A stretch of 64,000 bases of DNA, taken from NCBI GenBank assembly GCA_027559495.1, contig JAMXSV010000028.1, forward strand, positions 1,178,001 through 1,242,000, written 5' to 3'. The DNA comes from Aurifilum marmelostoma (Eukaryota; Ascomycota; Sordariomycetes; Diaporthales; Cryphonectriaceae). Made by a program: the position numbers and the translations under genes. Numbering within the stretch: the stretch's first letter is position 1; each line of letters opens with the position of its first letter. Positions 53,137 to 64,000 of the stretch are shown here, one piece after another. The notes beneath the pieces were generated by a model. It saw only the letters and a program-made list of their open reading frames with translations. It made no database searches and was not told where the DNA came from.

Positions 53137-56100
53137 GGCTACACAGGCGAGGAGATAGTTGGTCGGCCACGGATGGGTCGTGGAATGGCTGATCAGCAAA
53201 GACTCTGTGCAGAAACCTCACTCCATTCTTGACGGTGAAGGGCGTGATCCTAGGTTGCCATTTGTGATAGTCAAAGGGAGAAGAATGAAAGAATCGCGTG
53301 TTCCTTGTTCTCCCCTTTTCTCTCCTTCTTCTTTTCTTGAATAGATAGAAGAGGACAGACTGATGACAGTGCTTGCGCGGCGAACTGGGATGTGTGCTGC
53401 CTTCCACCCGATGAGGGATGAGGAGGTAAAACAGCCAGGGGCGCGACAAGGAACTGAAGAATTGAGGCAAAAATGACAAGACAGGCAGGTTTGCCCCTCG
53501 CAGGATAGTTGAAGCAAAAGTATGCAGCGCCTTCTAGGGAGGAGAAGCAAGCGCTGCTTCATGCATGAGTGATTGGTGGTGGAGGGTGAGGATGAAAAGG
53601 AACAGACAGCCGGCTGGCTACCAACGCGATCACGATGCCCATAGGGTGGTGCCGTGCAGGGTCTGGTCTCTGAAATTTCTGAATGCAGCAGGTGGTTGGC
53701 TGACGAGCCAGGTCGCTCGAGGTTCAGTTGGGGGGGGTGAGTGTCGACAGAGAAATGAGCGAGTGCTGACATGCATTTACTTTTAGGTGAGGAGTTGACT
53801 GCTGAGGCACAGCGCGAAGGCCCCAAAGGCTGCGAGCGACGAAGGGTCCCAGGCCCCACAGCGCCTAGCACCCTTCCACGCTTTCCACGCCTCTACTGCT
53901 ATTGTACATACTATGTACGCCTTTGGGACCATACCATGTGCTTTAGCTTCCCGCCAGGCCCGCCAGGCCCACTAGATCCCACCAGTAAGCCCCCTGCCTG
54001 TCCAATGAGGGCCAATATCACCCGCAGCAAGACAGGGATGAGACGCAACCCGCAGGCAACTGCAACCTGTGGCTTCAGCTGGTCCACACCACAATCAGTT
54101 CCTGGGGGTCCGGGTACTTTTTTTTCCTTTTTTTTTTCTTCTTTTTCTTTTCTTCTTATTCTCCAATGGCCATTACCTGGAACATTTGGAGATAGAGTGG
54201 CAAGAGTGGCGTCTCTCACCTCGTTTCGGGACACGAAACCATAAAATTTGGGAAGGAGAGACAGAGCTTCAACTTGACGTCATGTCAATGTCCTCGGTCA
54301 TCGAGCAGAGCAGCCTCGGACTTTCCTGGCTTGCCTGGATACTTACACAGCAGGCGAACGAACACACACACATACACACATAGGCAGGTGTCGATGGGGG
54401 TTTCAGCAGGTTCCAGCATCTAAAATCTGATAAGCCCCGGCAATACAGAAATAGAGGGTTTAGCACACCTGCGCTGAGCGTCCCGGCCGCCATAGGTCAC
54501 AGTTCAAATATGTTTTTTGGCTGCTTGCGATATTGGAAGGAAGCAGTAGGATTTGCTGGACTCCACCCAGACACAGATCGGCGGCATTTTACATCTGTGA
54601 TGAGGCCAGGCACCTGCAGCTTGTCCTGCGATGGTGCAGGTCATGATCGGCACCTCGTACTGCGCTGTGCTCCGTATATGACCAGACAACATGGCAGCCA
54701 GCCTTTCTTCTCTGGAGGCATTGGAGAATCCGAATGGCTCGCGTCCCAGGGCTGTCGCCTGTAGGAGAGGGAGATGTAGGGGGCAGGGGGCTAATGGACA
54801 CAAGCCACAGTACCATAGTACATACCAGTGGCGGGTCAGACTGCTAGCTTGCCAAAGTGCCAATTATGCTGAATTACTAAGTGCTGAGGAGCATTACAAC
54901 TGCTTGTACTATTAATGTTATGTATGCATAGCTGTGTACGTATTCTAGAAATTACCAGGTGACAACGCTACGGTAGCTCCAGTAAGTCCCACCCTTTTGT
55001 TTAATTCCCCACTGCGCCGTCTGACAGCCCAGGTCATTTGACGTCTATATTTAGCATCCATTCCTTGAACTCAATGCCCCTCTTCACGACGGCTTCACCA
55101 CCACCAACAGGCTATAATAGGGGCTCCTTCTGAGGAGAGAGAAGGCAGAATAAGAATCGGCGGTCAGAACAAAAGTATTGCAGACCATTTTCCGAGATGT
55201 CTCTCTACCACGATCGTCGATTGCTATCTCCCGGCCTAATATGTACTCAGGAATAAAACGCCCCCCCCCCCTCCACCAACCCCTCCACCTTTGCTTGGCC
55301 CGCGGCTTTTTGAGGCATGAATAGCTTTTTGAGAAAAAATGGTCACGGTCGCAGTATTGGTCATTGTCAGACGGTCTCACAGAAAGTGACATCCTATTCG
55401 CATCGCAGGGTCTCGCTCCTCCTCCTTCATCACAAATCCCTGCGCCCCCAACGGCAATGGCTTATGTCCACCATGTGCTGATTCCTCTTGTTCCCAAAAG
55501 GCCTGGTATGCTAGTAAAGCTGATACTCGACGAGATCGAGCCTGGCCACTCCCTGTTGTCCCCTGGCGACGATTACCGTGGACCTGGTACCTCTGAACTA
55601 ACCCGCATTGCTTCTCGGTGATGACTCCCGGCTTACGTCCGCTTGCGGCCACCATGCCGATAGATCTACATGATACGACAAAAAAGTTGCGTGCTATGTA
55701 TATCATCCTATCCTCCATGCGACGAATTTGGCACCCGACTTTCCAAGTGAAGTGGTTCCGGGGTCCTCAACAAATTACCCTCTGAGGATCTGCTGTCACC
55801 AGCCGTCCCCGTCTCCATCGTCATCGAGGATTACATTCCCCCCTGTCCGCTTCGTGCCGGGCCCACGGGGCAGCCCGTACCGAGTCGAGGTGGGCCAGCT
55901 CCGCCGCTGCGCTGCATCGCAACTCGGCCCGTTTTCAAACACACGGTCATATCATGATGAGGTGCTTGCCAGATCAAGAATATGGTTCCTAAATACTGCA
56001 ATGACATGTTTAGCAATGACTGGTCAAAGCGCAACGGCATTCCTGTGAGATTTTCTCTCTCAACTTTCACAAATTCTCTTCAGCGGATAAGCCACAACCC

Positions 56101-58104
56101 CCTCCCCGGTCGAGGCCCGGAGTAGCATGCCCCTTGATCATTTTTGTAGCAAAGTTAAGAGGAGGCAAACAATTACTGGCTCAGAAGCTCCAGCTTCAGC
56201 CCCGTGTTGCTGACCTCCTCCAGGACAGTGATGTTTCCATCTTGCTGCTGCTGCTGCTGAACCGCCCCCGGGCCCCCAGGGCCGGGATCGTGAAACGTGC
56301 AACCGCCAGCTCGGCGGGATCAAACGACCAAGCAGCGTCTTCTTGGCAACAAGGCGTGTGTACCCCACATTTCGCCCGCCCCCTGGTAGAGGCCATACTT
56401 GGAGCTGAAGATGGACAGACTGTAGGTTGAGCAGGCTTAGCTACTACCTCAAATGTTTACGAATGGTTAGTGGATTGGGGCATATGAAGGATCCAAAAAT
56501 TCACTAGGATCGTAGCTTCTGACAAAGGATATGTGGCTCTTGGGCTCTGTTGAAATGAACGATCTGCGGTGTCAGGTCAACCTTGAGAAACGTCAAGTAC
56601 TTGAAATACACAGTATCGTTATCTTCGTGTTGCTGTATTTCGATATGTGTTACCTGACCGGCCTGAGAACCTGTGTGAAGGGGAAACCTAGAAATCAAAA
56701 CTCGAAAAAGAATATATGATGTACCAGGAAGGGTAAGTGCGCCGACTCGGAACCTCTCTTGGTATGAGTATCAATGATGGCCAATGACGGTGCCATGCCA
56801 AAGACGTCGATACCAAGCCTGCGTAGAATTTCATAAATCATGTCATACGTGATGGTCAACCAGAACAGGATTTTGCAGTTGATCACTCTATAGGAAATCG
56901 ATGGACCCCTCAAGGCAAGAATGCAGGGCCGCTGATACCTTGTCCCTTCCTTTTCTTTCTTCTTTGATCCTCCTGTCTCTATGTTTCGAAACCGTAGATC
57001 TCTCAGGCTGTTTTTTGCAGGCATAGAGCGGATGTCTCGAGCGTCAAGTCTTGCTAAGCCAAGTTGATCAATAAGGGGGCTTCTTAGCACCGGGCTGTAG
57101 GTTGCTTAGGGTCCTGTCTAACTCGAGACCCAAACTTGTGGGAATTAGACGAGTCCCTATAGATGCTCCAACCCACCCCTATCAGATATATGAGGTTTCT
57201 TCCCCGGCCCCACGTGCCCGGTGGTTATGGACGGGTGGCTTCTGTTGTTGGTTCAGGTGGTTTTGGTCGGGCCTTGGTGAGGCGACTGGTGTTGAGTACC
57301 TACGTATAGATCGGTACCAAGTACATGCTAGAGCTGCGGCTTACCATGAGGTAGGCTTGATGGGATGTAATTATATACTCGACTAGCATTGGTCTTACAT
57401 GTGATGACACTGGCCGAAGACATAATTCAAACAGTCCGCGCACATGAGAACATTAGACCATTCCCAAGGGTCGATCATTACCCAGACAGGGGAGATTGCT
57501 CTAGATACACGAATGCGAAAAGGCTGTGGGATTTGCCTAAAAAACCTTCGAGGTCACAAGTATGATTTTTGATAAATTCTCGATATTTGTGGTTTAACCA
57601 AAGTGAGAAAATGTTGTTATTTGTTTCCATATATTCTAAAATGCCTTTATGCATTGTAGCTTACTCACTCACGACTCATTACTGGGCCAAAACCCTTCCC
57701 TGGAACATTTCGAACAAGATGATTAGAAAATTCATATTCCCTTAAAATATCACATGGTCATTCGTACGTGTGTTCATAATTATATACGCAGAAAGAGGCT
57801 GGTTAAAGTTATATTGAGGAGACCATTCTTGAATCTCAGAGTAAGCACCTAAGTACTTGTTGGCATGTACCAAGAAGTACAACACGGGTCATCGCTCGTC
57901 TTGTAGCGATCATTTCATCGATCAAAAAAAGATGATATTGTTTTATTGACCATTCAAAAATCAGAGTATAGAAAACTTGAGGCTACTTGAGTTACCCTGC
58001 TGTGCACTTATAACGGGTAGTGGAGATGGATCCACAGTCTGTCGTGCCAAAACGCATGAATTGCGATATAGTGTCAGATGTTTCCGGCTAAAATATAAGC
58101 AGTT
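53137..58104. other. Gene-poor 5-kb intergenic region
   Basis: No supported gene. T-rich (54.1 kb), G-run (53.7 kb), C-run of 11 (55.26 kb) and AT-rich (57.4-58.1 kb) stretches alternate. Two minus-strand frames at 57090-56695 and 56698-56504 have non-repetitive composition and could be fragments of an unrecognised or decayed gene, but I see no family motif. The left part is the promoter of the F-box gene. Confidence 0.5.
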
Positions 58105-58189
58105 GGCCACGTGGCCTAATGGTAAGGCGTCAGATTTCGGTTAACCAACCCACCTCTGAAGATTGCAGGTTCGAATCCTGTCGTGGTCG
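58105..58189 (+). tRNA. tRNA-Arg(TCG) with 13-nt intron
   Basis: The cloverleaf can be drawn by hand. Acceptor stem GGCCACG (58105-58111) pairs with CGTGGTC (58182-58188), discriminator G. The D-arm contains AATGGTAA. Anticodon stem TCAGA/TCTGA (58130-58134, 58155-58159) holds loop TTTCGG, with anticodon TCG at 58137-58139. A 13-nt insertion at about 58141-58153 sits at the canonical 37/38 intron site. The T-arm has CAGGTTCGAATCCTG. Six T at 58190-58195 form the Pol III terminator. It decodes CGA arginine codons. The B box (GGTTCGAATCC) is perfect. Confidence 0.95.
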
Positions 58190-58195
58190 TTTTTT
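58190..58195 (+). terminator. RNA polymerase III oligo-T terminator
   Basis: Six T directly after the tRNA discriminator base. Confidence 0.85.
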
Positions 58196-59039
58196 GTCAA
58201 TTTGCAGTGGGGCTGTGTGTCCTTGACACTTTTTCCCCCCCCCTTCCCCTCCTGTCAGTCAGTGATATTCTTTGGATCAATTTTGTGGTGATTGTGATTC
58301 CTTTACTTCGGAGAGGTTGTAAATATCTCTTAAGTGCTCCGACCAATTTGACCACTATAGTATTGGTCCTGAGCGTATTGATTTAGACTGACTTGGTTTG
58401 AATCGAGGGGCAAAAAAGAGAGGAGAAAAACACTTGATGCTTGACATTGAGTGGTCTGAGGTGCAGCACGAGATGCTTCGGGGCTGTAATAAGTCAATCA
58501 GCACAGGAGCTTTCAGACTCGTACACAGCACAGAATACTATCGAGTGTAAGTACAAATGTACTAAGCGTGGCTCGTATCGTGCTTTGAATCGCTATGCAA
58601 GTGCCCGATAAGTTTTAATATATTTTGCAAAACACCCCCCTTCCCGCATTTACGTCACTGCAAATTGCCAAAAAGAAAAGTCCGTTAAACGCCACTCATC
58701 ACTTCCTATCTCCAAGGCATGCACAGGTCTCATAGGACCTCTGCGGCCATTGGCAAGCTCTTCTTTTGTGTGCCTGGAGAAGCAGCAGCAATAGCAGGCA
58801 GGATCTCCTTTCACACTCACGTGGCGGCGCGTCTCGACCTTGACGCGCTTGTACCCCTGCTATTACACGGCCGCCCCTCCCTAGTACCTCATCACCACTT
58901 TCATCACCACCACCACCAACGACCAACCTCAGCAACGCCACTGATCCCAGCGTGCCGACTCATCTCGTCGACGCGATTTGCTTTCTGGCCCTCCACCACA
59001 GACCACGACACCGACGACTCCTCACCTACAGACCCCACA
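58196..59039. other. Intergenic / leader of APN1
   Basis: No independent gene. From ATG 58719 an open frame runs in phase with the APN1 start at 59040, so 58719-59039 may be translated in a longer isoform. Confidence 0.5.
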
Positions 59040-60546
59040 ATGCCGCCTCGAACATCACCGCGCAAGAAGGCTGCCGCCACCGAGAAGGTCAACGGTGCTG
59101 TGAGCAAAGCCAAGAAGCCGGCCACCAAGACCAAGGTCGGGAAGACGCCTGCAGCCCCTCTTGAGAAGAAACAGAAGAGCACAGCGACCTCCTCTCCCAA
59201 GAAGCGCAAGAAGGTCGAGGAGAGCGAGGCCAAAGAGGATCACGAGTGCGGTAGTCATGACGAGGCCGATGAGGAAGAAGCAGAGAAGAAGCCAGCGCCC
59301 AAGAAGCGCAAGACAACCAACAAGAAGGCCAAGGCCGACGACTCGGTACCACTTGCTGAGCGGACGGCTATCGGCTCGCTGAAGAAGGCCATGTACATCG
59401 GCGCGCATGTGAGCGCCGCAGGTGGTGAGCAACCTTTTCCTTCGTACTTAGTCACCCTATATTTCCGGTCCACGTTGTACCTGTGGATGTAATTCAGTGT
59501 CTAACTCTCCACCTCCAGGCGTCCAAAACTCGATCCAAAATGCCGTCCAGATAGGAGGCAACGCCCTGGCCCTCTTCCTCAAATCCCAAAGAAAATGGAC
59601 CTCCCCACCTCTCGACCCAGCCGCCCGCGACGCCTTCCACGCCGCCGCCAAGGACAGCAGCTACGCCGCAGGCAGCCACGTCCTGCCCCACGGGTCCTAC
59701 CTCGTCAACCTCGCACAGGCCGACAAGGCCAAGGCAGACCAGGCCTACGGTAACTTTGTCGACGACCTGCAGCGGTGCGGCGCCCTCGGGATCAAGCTGT
59801 ACAACTTCCACCCGGGCTCGACTGGCGGGGACTCCATGGCCGCCGCCACCGCCCGCATCGCTGCGCAGCTCAACAAGGCACACGTCGACACGGCGGGGAG
59901 TGGCGTGGTCACGGTGCTCGAGAACATGTGCGGGCACGGCAACGTCATTGGTGGCAAGTTCGAGGACCTGGCGGCCGTGATTGAGCGTGTCGACGACAAG
60001 ACCCGCGTGGGCGTGTGCATCGACACATGCCATAGCTTCGCCGCCGGCTACGACCTGCGCACACCCGAGGCCTTCGCTGCCACGATGGCCGAGTTCGACC
60101 GCGTTGTCGGGCTCAAGTACCTCCGAGCCCTGCACGTCAACGACAGCAAAGCTCCCTTCGGCTCGCACCGCGACCTGCATGCCAATATCGGCACGGGTTT
60201 TCTCGGCCTTCGCGCATTCCACAACATCATGAACTACGACGGGTTCCAGGACATGCCCCTGGTGCTGGAGACGCCCATCGATAAGAAGGGCCCCGACGGC
60301 AAGACCGTCGAGGACAAGAAGATCTGGGCGGACGAGATCAAGCTGCTAGAGTGGCTGATCGGGGCGGACCCGGAGAGCGTCGAGTTCAAGGAGAAGGAGA
60401 AGCGGCTGGCTGCGCTGGGCGAAGGGGAGAGGAAGCGGGTGCAGCAGCAGGTGGATGCAAAGGCTGCCAAGGACGCAAAAAAGGCAGGAGGCAAGAAGAG
60501 AGGGAAGAAGGCAGCCCCGGATGACGATGATGATGACGACGAGTAA
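59040..60546 (+). CDS. apn1: AP endonuclease Apn1 (endonuclease IV family)
   Basis: Apn1 cleaves the DNA backbone 5' of abasic sites and removes 3' blocking groups in base excision repair. Exons 59040-59424 and 59519-60546 give 470 aa from MPPRTSPRKK. The 94-nt intron (GTGAGC, CTAAC branch, CTCCAG) splits HVSAAG-GVQNSI. The first ~115 residues are a Lys/Ala/Pro-rich tail with NLS-like clusters (KKRKKVEE, PKKRKTTNKKAK). The endonuclease IV barrel follows with zinc ligands in GAHVSAAGG, YNFHPGS, VLENM, the CIDTCHSF segment, LHVNDSK, HRDLHANIGTG and VLETP. The C-terminus is Lys-rich and acidic (DDDDDDDE), longer than in bacteria. An in-frame ATG at 58719 would add 107 residues with no acidic residue in the first 19. 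Apn1 acts in nucleus and mitochondria in yeast, so dual starts are plausible. The gene is convergent with BUB1, 440 bases away. Confidence 0.95.
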
Positions 60547-60988
60547 GTCTGACCAGTCTTGCCCTCTTTTTGCTCCTGGACACCAAGTACCAGGCAAATA
60601 AAAACAAATTATATGATTTTTCGCGCGATACGTGAAACAAAATAAGCATGGCGCTGGTACCACTCTCCTTCAGAGTATCAGAATGACTGTTAGGAAAAGG
60701 GGTATGTATATATATATATATATATATACACAATTCATGAAAAGGATATTAACACCTGCACGATAGAAACCACGAGAACGAAAGAAACTTCCTCAGTAGT
60801 TGGATGGGGAAGAAAAAGAAGACAACATAATGAGAGAAAATGCCCCGTCTAATGCCGCTCAACATCGTGCCCCCCTTCTTTCCAAACGCCTCATTTCGCA
60901 GATATGTACGCCGGTAGCGTAGCAGTAGCGTGACGCTCGCTCGATTTCCATATTCATCATCAACTTATTCTCCTCTCATGCTTCTTTT
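60547..60988. other. Intergenic between convergent APN1 and BUB1
   Basis: 442 bases of shared 3' flank with a TA microsatellite and no gene. Confidence 0.7.
60707..60728. repeat. (TA)n microsatellite
   Basis: Eleven TA units in the shared 3' flank of APN1 and BUB1. Confidence 0.9.
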
Positions 60989-63900
60989 TCATGACCTCCT
61001 CGCCTTGGCAGCAGCTTCGACTCGGCCCAGGAGCGCCCGCAAGCCGACCCCACGCTCGCAGTTGGCCTCAAGCCAACACTCCATCCTTTCCCTCACACTC
61101 CGCATAGTCTTCAGTATTGGCATCCGCCCGCCCTCCTCCCCGTCGAGAACGCCGCCTGGGTTGAGCAGCACCTCAAAGCACTCGGCCCAGATTTCTGTCT
61201 GCCAGTACCTCTTGAGGCTCTCTCTGATCCTGTATCTTCTCCCTGCCTGTGTGCCCAGCCCGCCAGCGTCGCACCGCACCGTCTCAATGTACTTGCCAAA
61301 GAGCAGGCAGTGTATGACGCCCGCAAGGCCGTGGTAGTCGATCTGCCACGTCCACGGTCGGCCCTCCCGCATCTCAGCGCAGTCCTGCGCCGTCGTCTTC
61401 CAGTCCGCAACAAATTGCACGTCAGGGACGAATGCACGCATGTCAATCCCGCGGCCGAAGTCGATGAGCGTGATGCCGCGGGCATCCCACCCACCGGTAC
61501 CGTCTGCGCGCCACTGGTGGGACAAGTGACCCCCACTGCTCGAGGGGAGACCGTCAAGTCGCAGCAAACAGTTATCAGGCTTCAAGTCGCCGTGGAGGAT
61601 CTGCTTGGAGTGCAGGGCTTCGACCGTGCGTAACAGCTCGACCGTAAAGAACATGGCTAGGTTCTCGTCCATGACGCCAGAAGGCTCGGCGCGGAAAAGG
61701 TTGATCACATCCAGGAGCGTGCCGTGGGAGTGGAAGGGCAGGAGGAGGAAGCCCTCGTCTTGATAGAGATGCAACTCCAGGGCGGTGGAGAGGGATCTCG
61801 TCGCGCGGTGCTGAGGGCCAAGGCGCGTGTGAGACAGCCGCATCATGTGGAATTCCCAAGGCGTTGGTGGCAGTTCCATCTTGAGCGCCTCGAGGTGGCT
61901 GCGCTGGCTGTGCGCGACGGCGAGGCTGCCCTTGCCCATAGCGATTCGGGCCTCTTCGTCTTCGTCTTCCTCATCGGGAGACGAATTTTCAACTAGGTAG
62001 ACCGGTGCGAACGCCCCAGCACCAAGCTCTCTCTTCAGGGTGTACTCTGAATCGACACCGGGGAGTCTGATTGTGACAGACGCGCCGAGATTTGCCGTCC
62101 GATCCGTGCTGTTCCTCGTGTTTTTGATTGCTTTGATGAATTTACGTATCTCGCTGCCCTTCTCATACTTTTCATGTCGGTGATCATAGAAGCCAGTATA
62201 CGAGCTCAAGGGCGGCTGCATCTTGTCGAGGATCTCATCACGGATGAGGTCATCCACAGGATTGCACTGAGTATCTTTGATGAGAGGCCCTCTCGGCACA
62301 AGAGGTTTTGCCACAGCCTTTGGAGCCAGAGCAGTTCTTGCCTTGGGTAGCAAGGGAAACTTCTTGACCGGAGAAAAGTCGTTGAACACGTCTCGAAGCG
62401 GGCTGCTCAAGGGCTCAAGATCGATGGGCTCAACTTCCTCCGGTAGGCTATCATCTCTCTTGCTAGGAGTCTTGGTAGCACCGAATCGGTCATAAGCCTC
62501 TGCTGAATCGACCTCGAGCGATGACTCAGTCCTCTCCGTGATAGGCGTCATGAAAGGTAGACGGTTGTTAGCCATCTCGACCGGATCCCTGTATGGCCTC
62601 GGGTTGGGAACGTAGTCCTCAGGTGGGATTGGAACAAAGGTTGTCCGCGTTCTAGGCGGTGAGAAGTCGTCCCCTTCCAGGTCATCATCTCTGCTGTCGA
62701 ATTCAGGCCCCGTAATGGTGTGTTCTGTGAAGCGCAGTGACGGGTCTGCGTCTCTCATATTGATGAGGTCAGACACGACGGACCGGTTGTCCTCGTCCTC
62801 ATCTTCATCGTCACCACCAATGTTGGGAACATGCCGCCTGGCGGAGAAGTCAGACCACTCGCTCAGGCTCCTTACGTCCGACGTCTCGTCATCTTTGGCT
62901 ACCTGGTCCTCCTCTGTGTCTCCAGCCTCGCTCATAGAGATCCGGCGGGTGGTGCAGGTGCTCTCCGCGTTGCTGGTCGTATAGTTGCTGTCTGTCTCGT
63001 AGTCATCATCGTCACCACTTGCTTCTGCTTCATCCACAGAGCGCTTCATTGGTGCGTTGAAGATGTCGTAAATGTCGTCTGTTGCGGCTCTGGTGTGCAT
63101 AGTCATGGTAGGTTCGGACACAGATCCGCGTTTCTTCTTCATCCTGGGCCGAGAAGGCGAGTCCAGATTCGCCTTGACTGTTGAGGCAAAAGTTAAAAAA
63201 ATAAGATGATGTACAGATTCTAGCAATTAGAGCTCGGTCCTTACTGATCTGTGTTTCATTGACCTCCATGACCTTCTTCTTCTTGCTCCGGCCATCACGA
63301 TGTTGTTCGGCAACGCGCCCATTCTCATCCAGTGCGACGACATCATGATGAACGATGAGCTTTGCGTCGATCTGGGTTGGCGCACTGTTCTCGTCACTCT
63401 CTGGACAGTCAGTAGTGGGCTCATCCTCCCACACCCGGTCAGACCAGCCCCGGTTCGCAGCCCAGATCTCCTCAAAGCTCAGTTCAGTGCCTGGCTCCTC
63501 TGGACTGGGATATACTGCCTGCAGGTCAACGAACACGCGCTCCTTCTTGCCATTTACCGGGTTCTTAGTCACTTGGTATTGAGAGGGAGCAATCGTGATG
63601 TGCGATTTGGAAAGTTGAGACCTGATCTTGGACTGAATATCATACAGAAAGGGCCAGGTGGCCAAGAATAATTAGTCCTGATTTTGATCAACACATGGGC
63701 TGAGATGAGAGACAAAAGGAGGATTGATTTATGTGGTCAGACTTACCATATCCCTGAAGACGGCCATCTTGGAAGAGCCAGTCTTCTTCCCACCTGCTGG
63801 CAACGTCTCGCCCGCCCAAGGCTTGGGCGCCATCGAATTCTCCTTCTTCCTGTCCGCCAGAGAGCCGATCGTGTCCCAGCCTTTTGACCCGGCGCCACGG

Positions 63901-64000
63901 GATCCCATGGCTGATGGCTCCGCGGAGCTGTCCGCATCCGAGAAGATCTGCAGCTTGGGCTTTCCAGACCTTGCCGTCTGCGTGCCCAGCCCGCTGCCCG
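60989..64000 (-). CDS. BUB1: Spindle checkpoint kinase Bub1 (C-terminal part, gene runs off window)
   Basis: Bub1 recruits checkpoint proteins to kinetochores and phosphorylates histone H2A. The visible exons, leftward, are 64000(partial)-63747, 63632-63245 and 63177-60989. Introns of 114 nt (GTAAGT/ATTCAG) and 67 nt (GTAAGG/CAACAG) keep frame at VFRDM-SKIRSQ and NETQI-IKANLD. The first segment holds GKPKLQIFSD and a KEN box (RKKENSM, 63845-63837), a Cdc20/APC-binding motif. The second holds GTELSFEEIWAANRGW, a probable GLEBS Bub3-binding motif. The last exon has a long acidic, Ser-rich linker and the kinase domain: GAGAFAPVYLVE, ALKMELPPTPWEF (Bub1-specific lysine motif), HGDLKPDNCLLR and LIDFGRGIDM. 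The stop is at 60989. The N-terminal TPR region lies beyond 64000. The kinase core residues are intact, so this is Bub1 rather than the kinase-less Mad3. Confidence 0.94.

Noticed and set aside
57400..58100. AT-rich stretch as a RIP-mutated transposon
   Set aside because: AT content rises only modestly and no terminal repeats or transposase fragments are visible.

Overview
The window is nuclear DNA of a filamentous ascomycete, most likely a Sordariomycete. The evidence is short spliceosomal introns (about 50-210 nt, GTRNGY donors, CTRAC-like branch points, YAG acceptors), long Ser/Pro/Gly-rich low-complexity stretches in regulatory proteins, a QDE-3-type giant RecQ helicase, a Rad53-like kinase with two FHA domains, and a nuclear tRNA gene with a 37/38 intron. 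I cannot assign a species. Intergenic DNA is long (0.5-5 kb), rich in A tracts and unusually rich in G/C homopolymers.

Layout. 2.9-4.7 kb (-): conserved fungal protein of unknown function. 7.0-12.5 kb (-): RecQ/Sgs1/QDE-3 helicase. 13.4-17.4 kb (-): Rad53/CHK2-type kinase. 17.4-23.9 kb is gene-poor; it holds a bacterial-type 4,5-dihydroxyphthalate decarboxylase-like gene (19.7-20.8, +) and a small conserved-looking protein (22.5-22.9, +). 24.0-25.2 (+): MDR oxidoreductase. 25.7-27.8 (+): MON1, with a disrupted frame. 28.5-31.7 (-): Ser/Pro-rich protein of unknown function. 35.0-36.7 (+): protein disulfide isomerase. 37.2-37.9 (+): small mitochondrial membrane protein. 38.8-39.9 (+): Vps71/Swc6. 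40.7-41.4 (-): small secreted six-cysteine protein. 43.5-45.1 (-): Wss1-like WLM protease. 45.8-48.2 (-): Kel3/KLHDC4-like kelch protein. 49.2-53.1 (-): large F-box protein ending in a CaaX box. 53.1-58.1: gene-poor. 58.1 (+): intron-containing tRNA-Arg(TCG). 59.0-60.5 (+): Apn1 AP endonuclease. 61.0-64.0 (-): C-terminal part of the Bub1 checkpoint kinase, running off the window.

Functional theme. Six genes concern genome integrity or chromatin: RecQ helicase, Rad53 kinase, Vps71 (SWR1 complex, H2A.Z exchange), Wss1 (DNA-protein crosslink protease), Apn1 (abasic-site repair) and Bub1 (spindle checkpoint). They lie on both strands with long spacers, so this is not an operon-like cluster. Other genes serve vacuolar/endosomal fusion (Mon1), ER oxidative folding (PDI) and probably protein turnover (F-box protein).

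Splice structures were worked out by hand from splice signals, reading-frame continuity and recalled family motifs. Three predicted introns (RecQ, Wss1, Kel3) are multiples of three with no stop, so naive ORF calling would retain them. I found no CRISPR array, intact transposon, virus-like element or clearly novel multi-gene system. The most interesting items are the stop-less introns, the prenylation signal on the F-box protein, the broken MON1 frame, the possible mitochondrial N-terminus on Apn1, the secreted six-cysteine protein and the bacterial-type decarboxylase-like gene.
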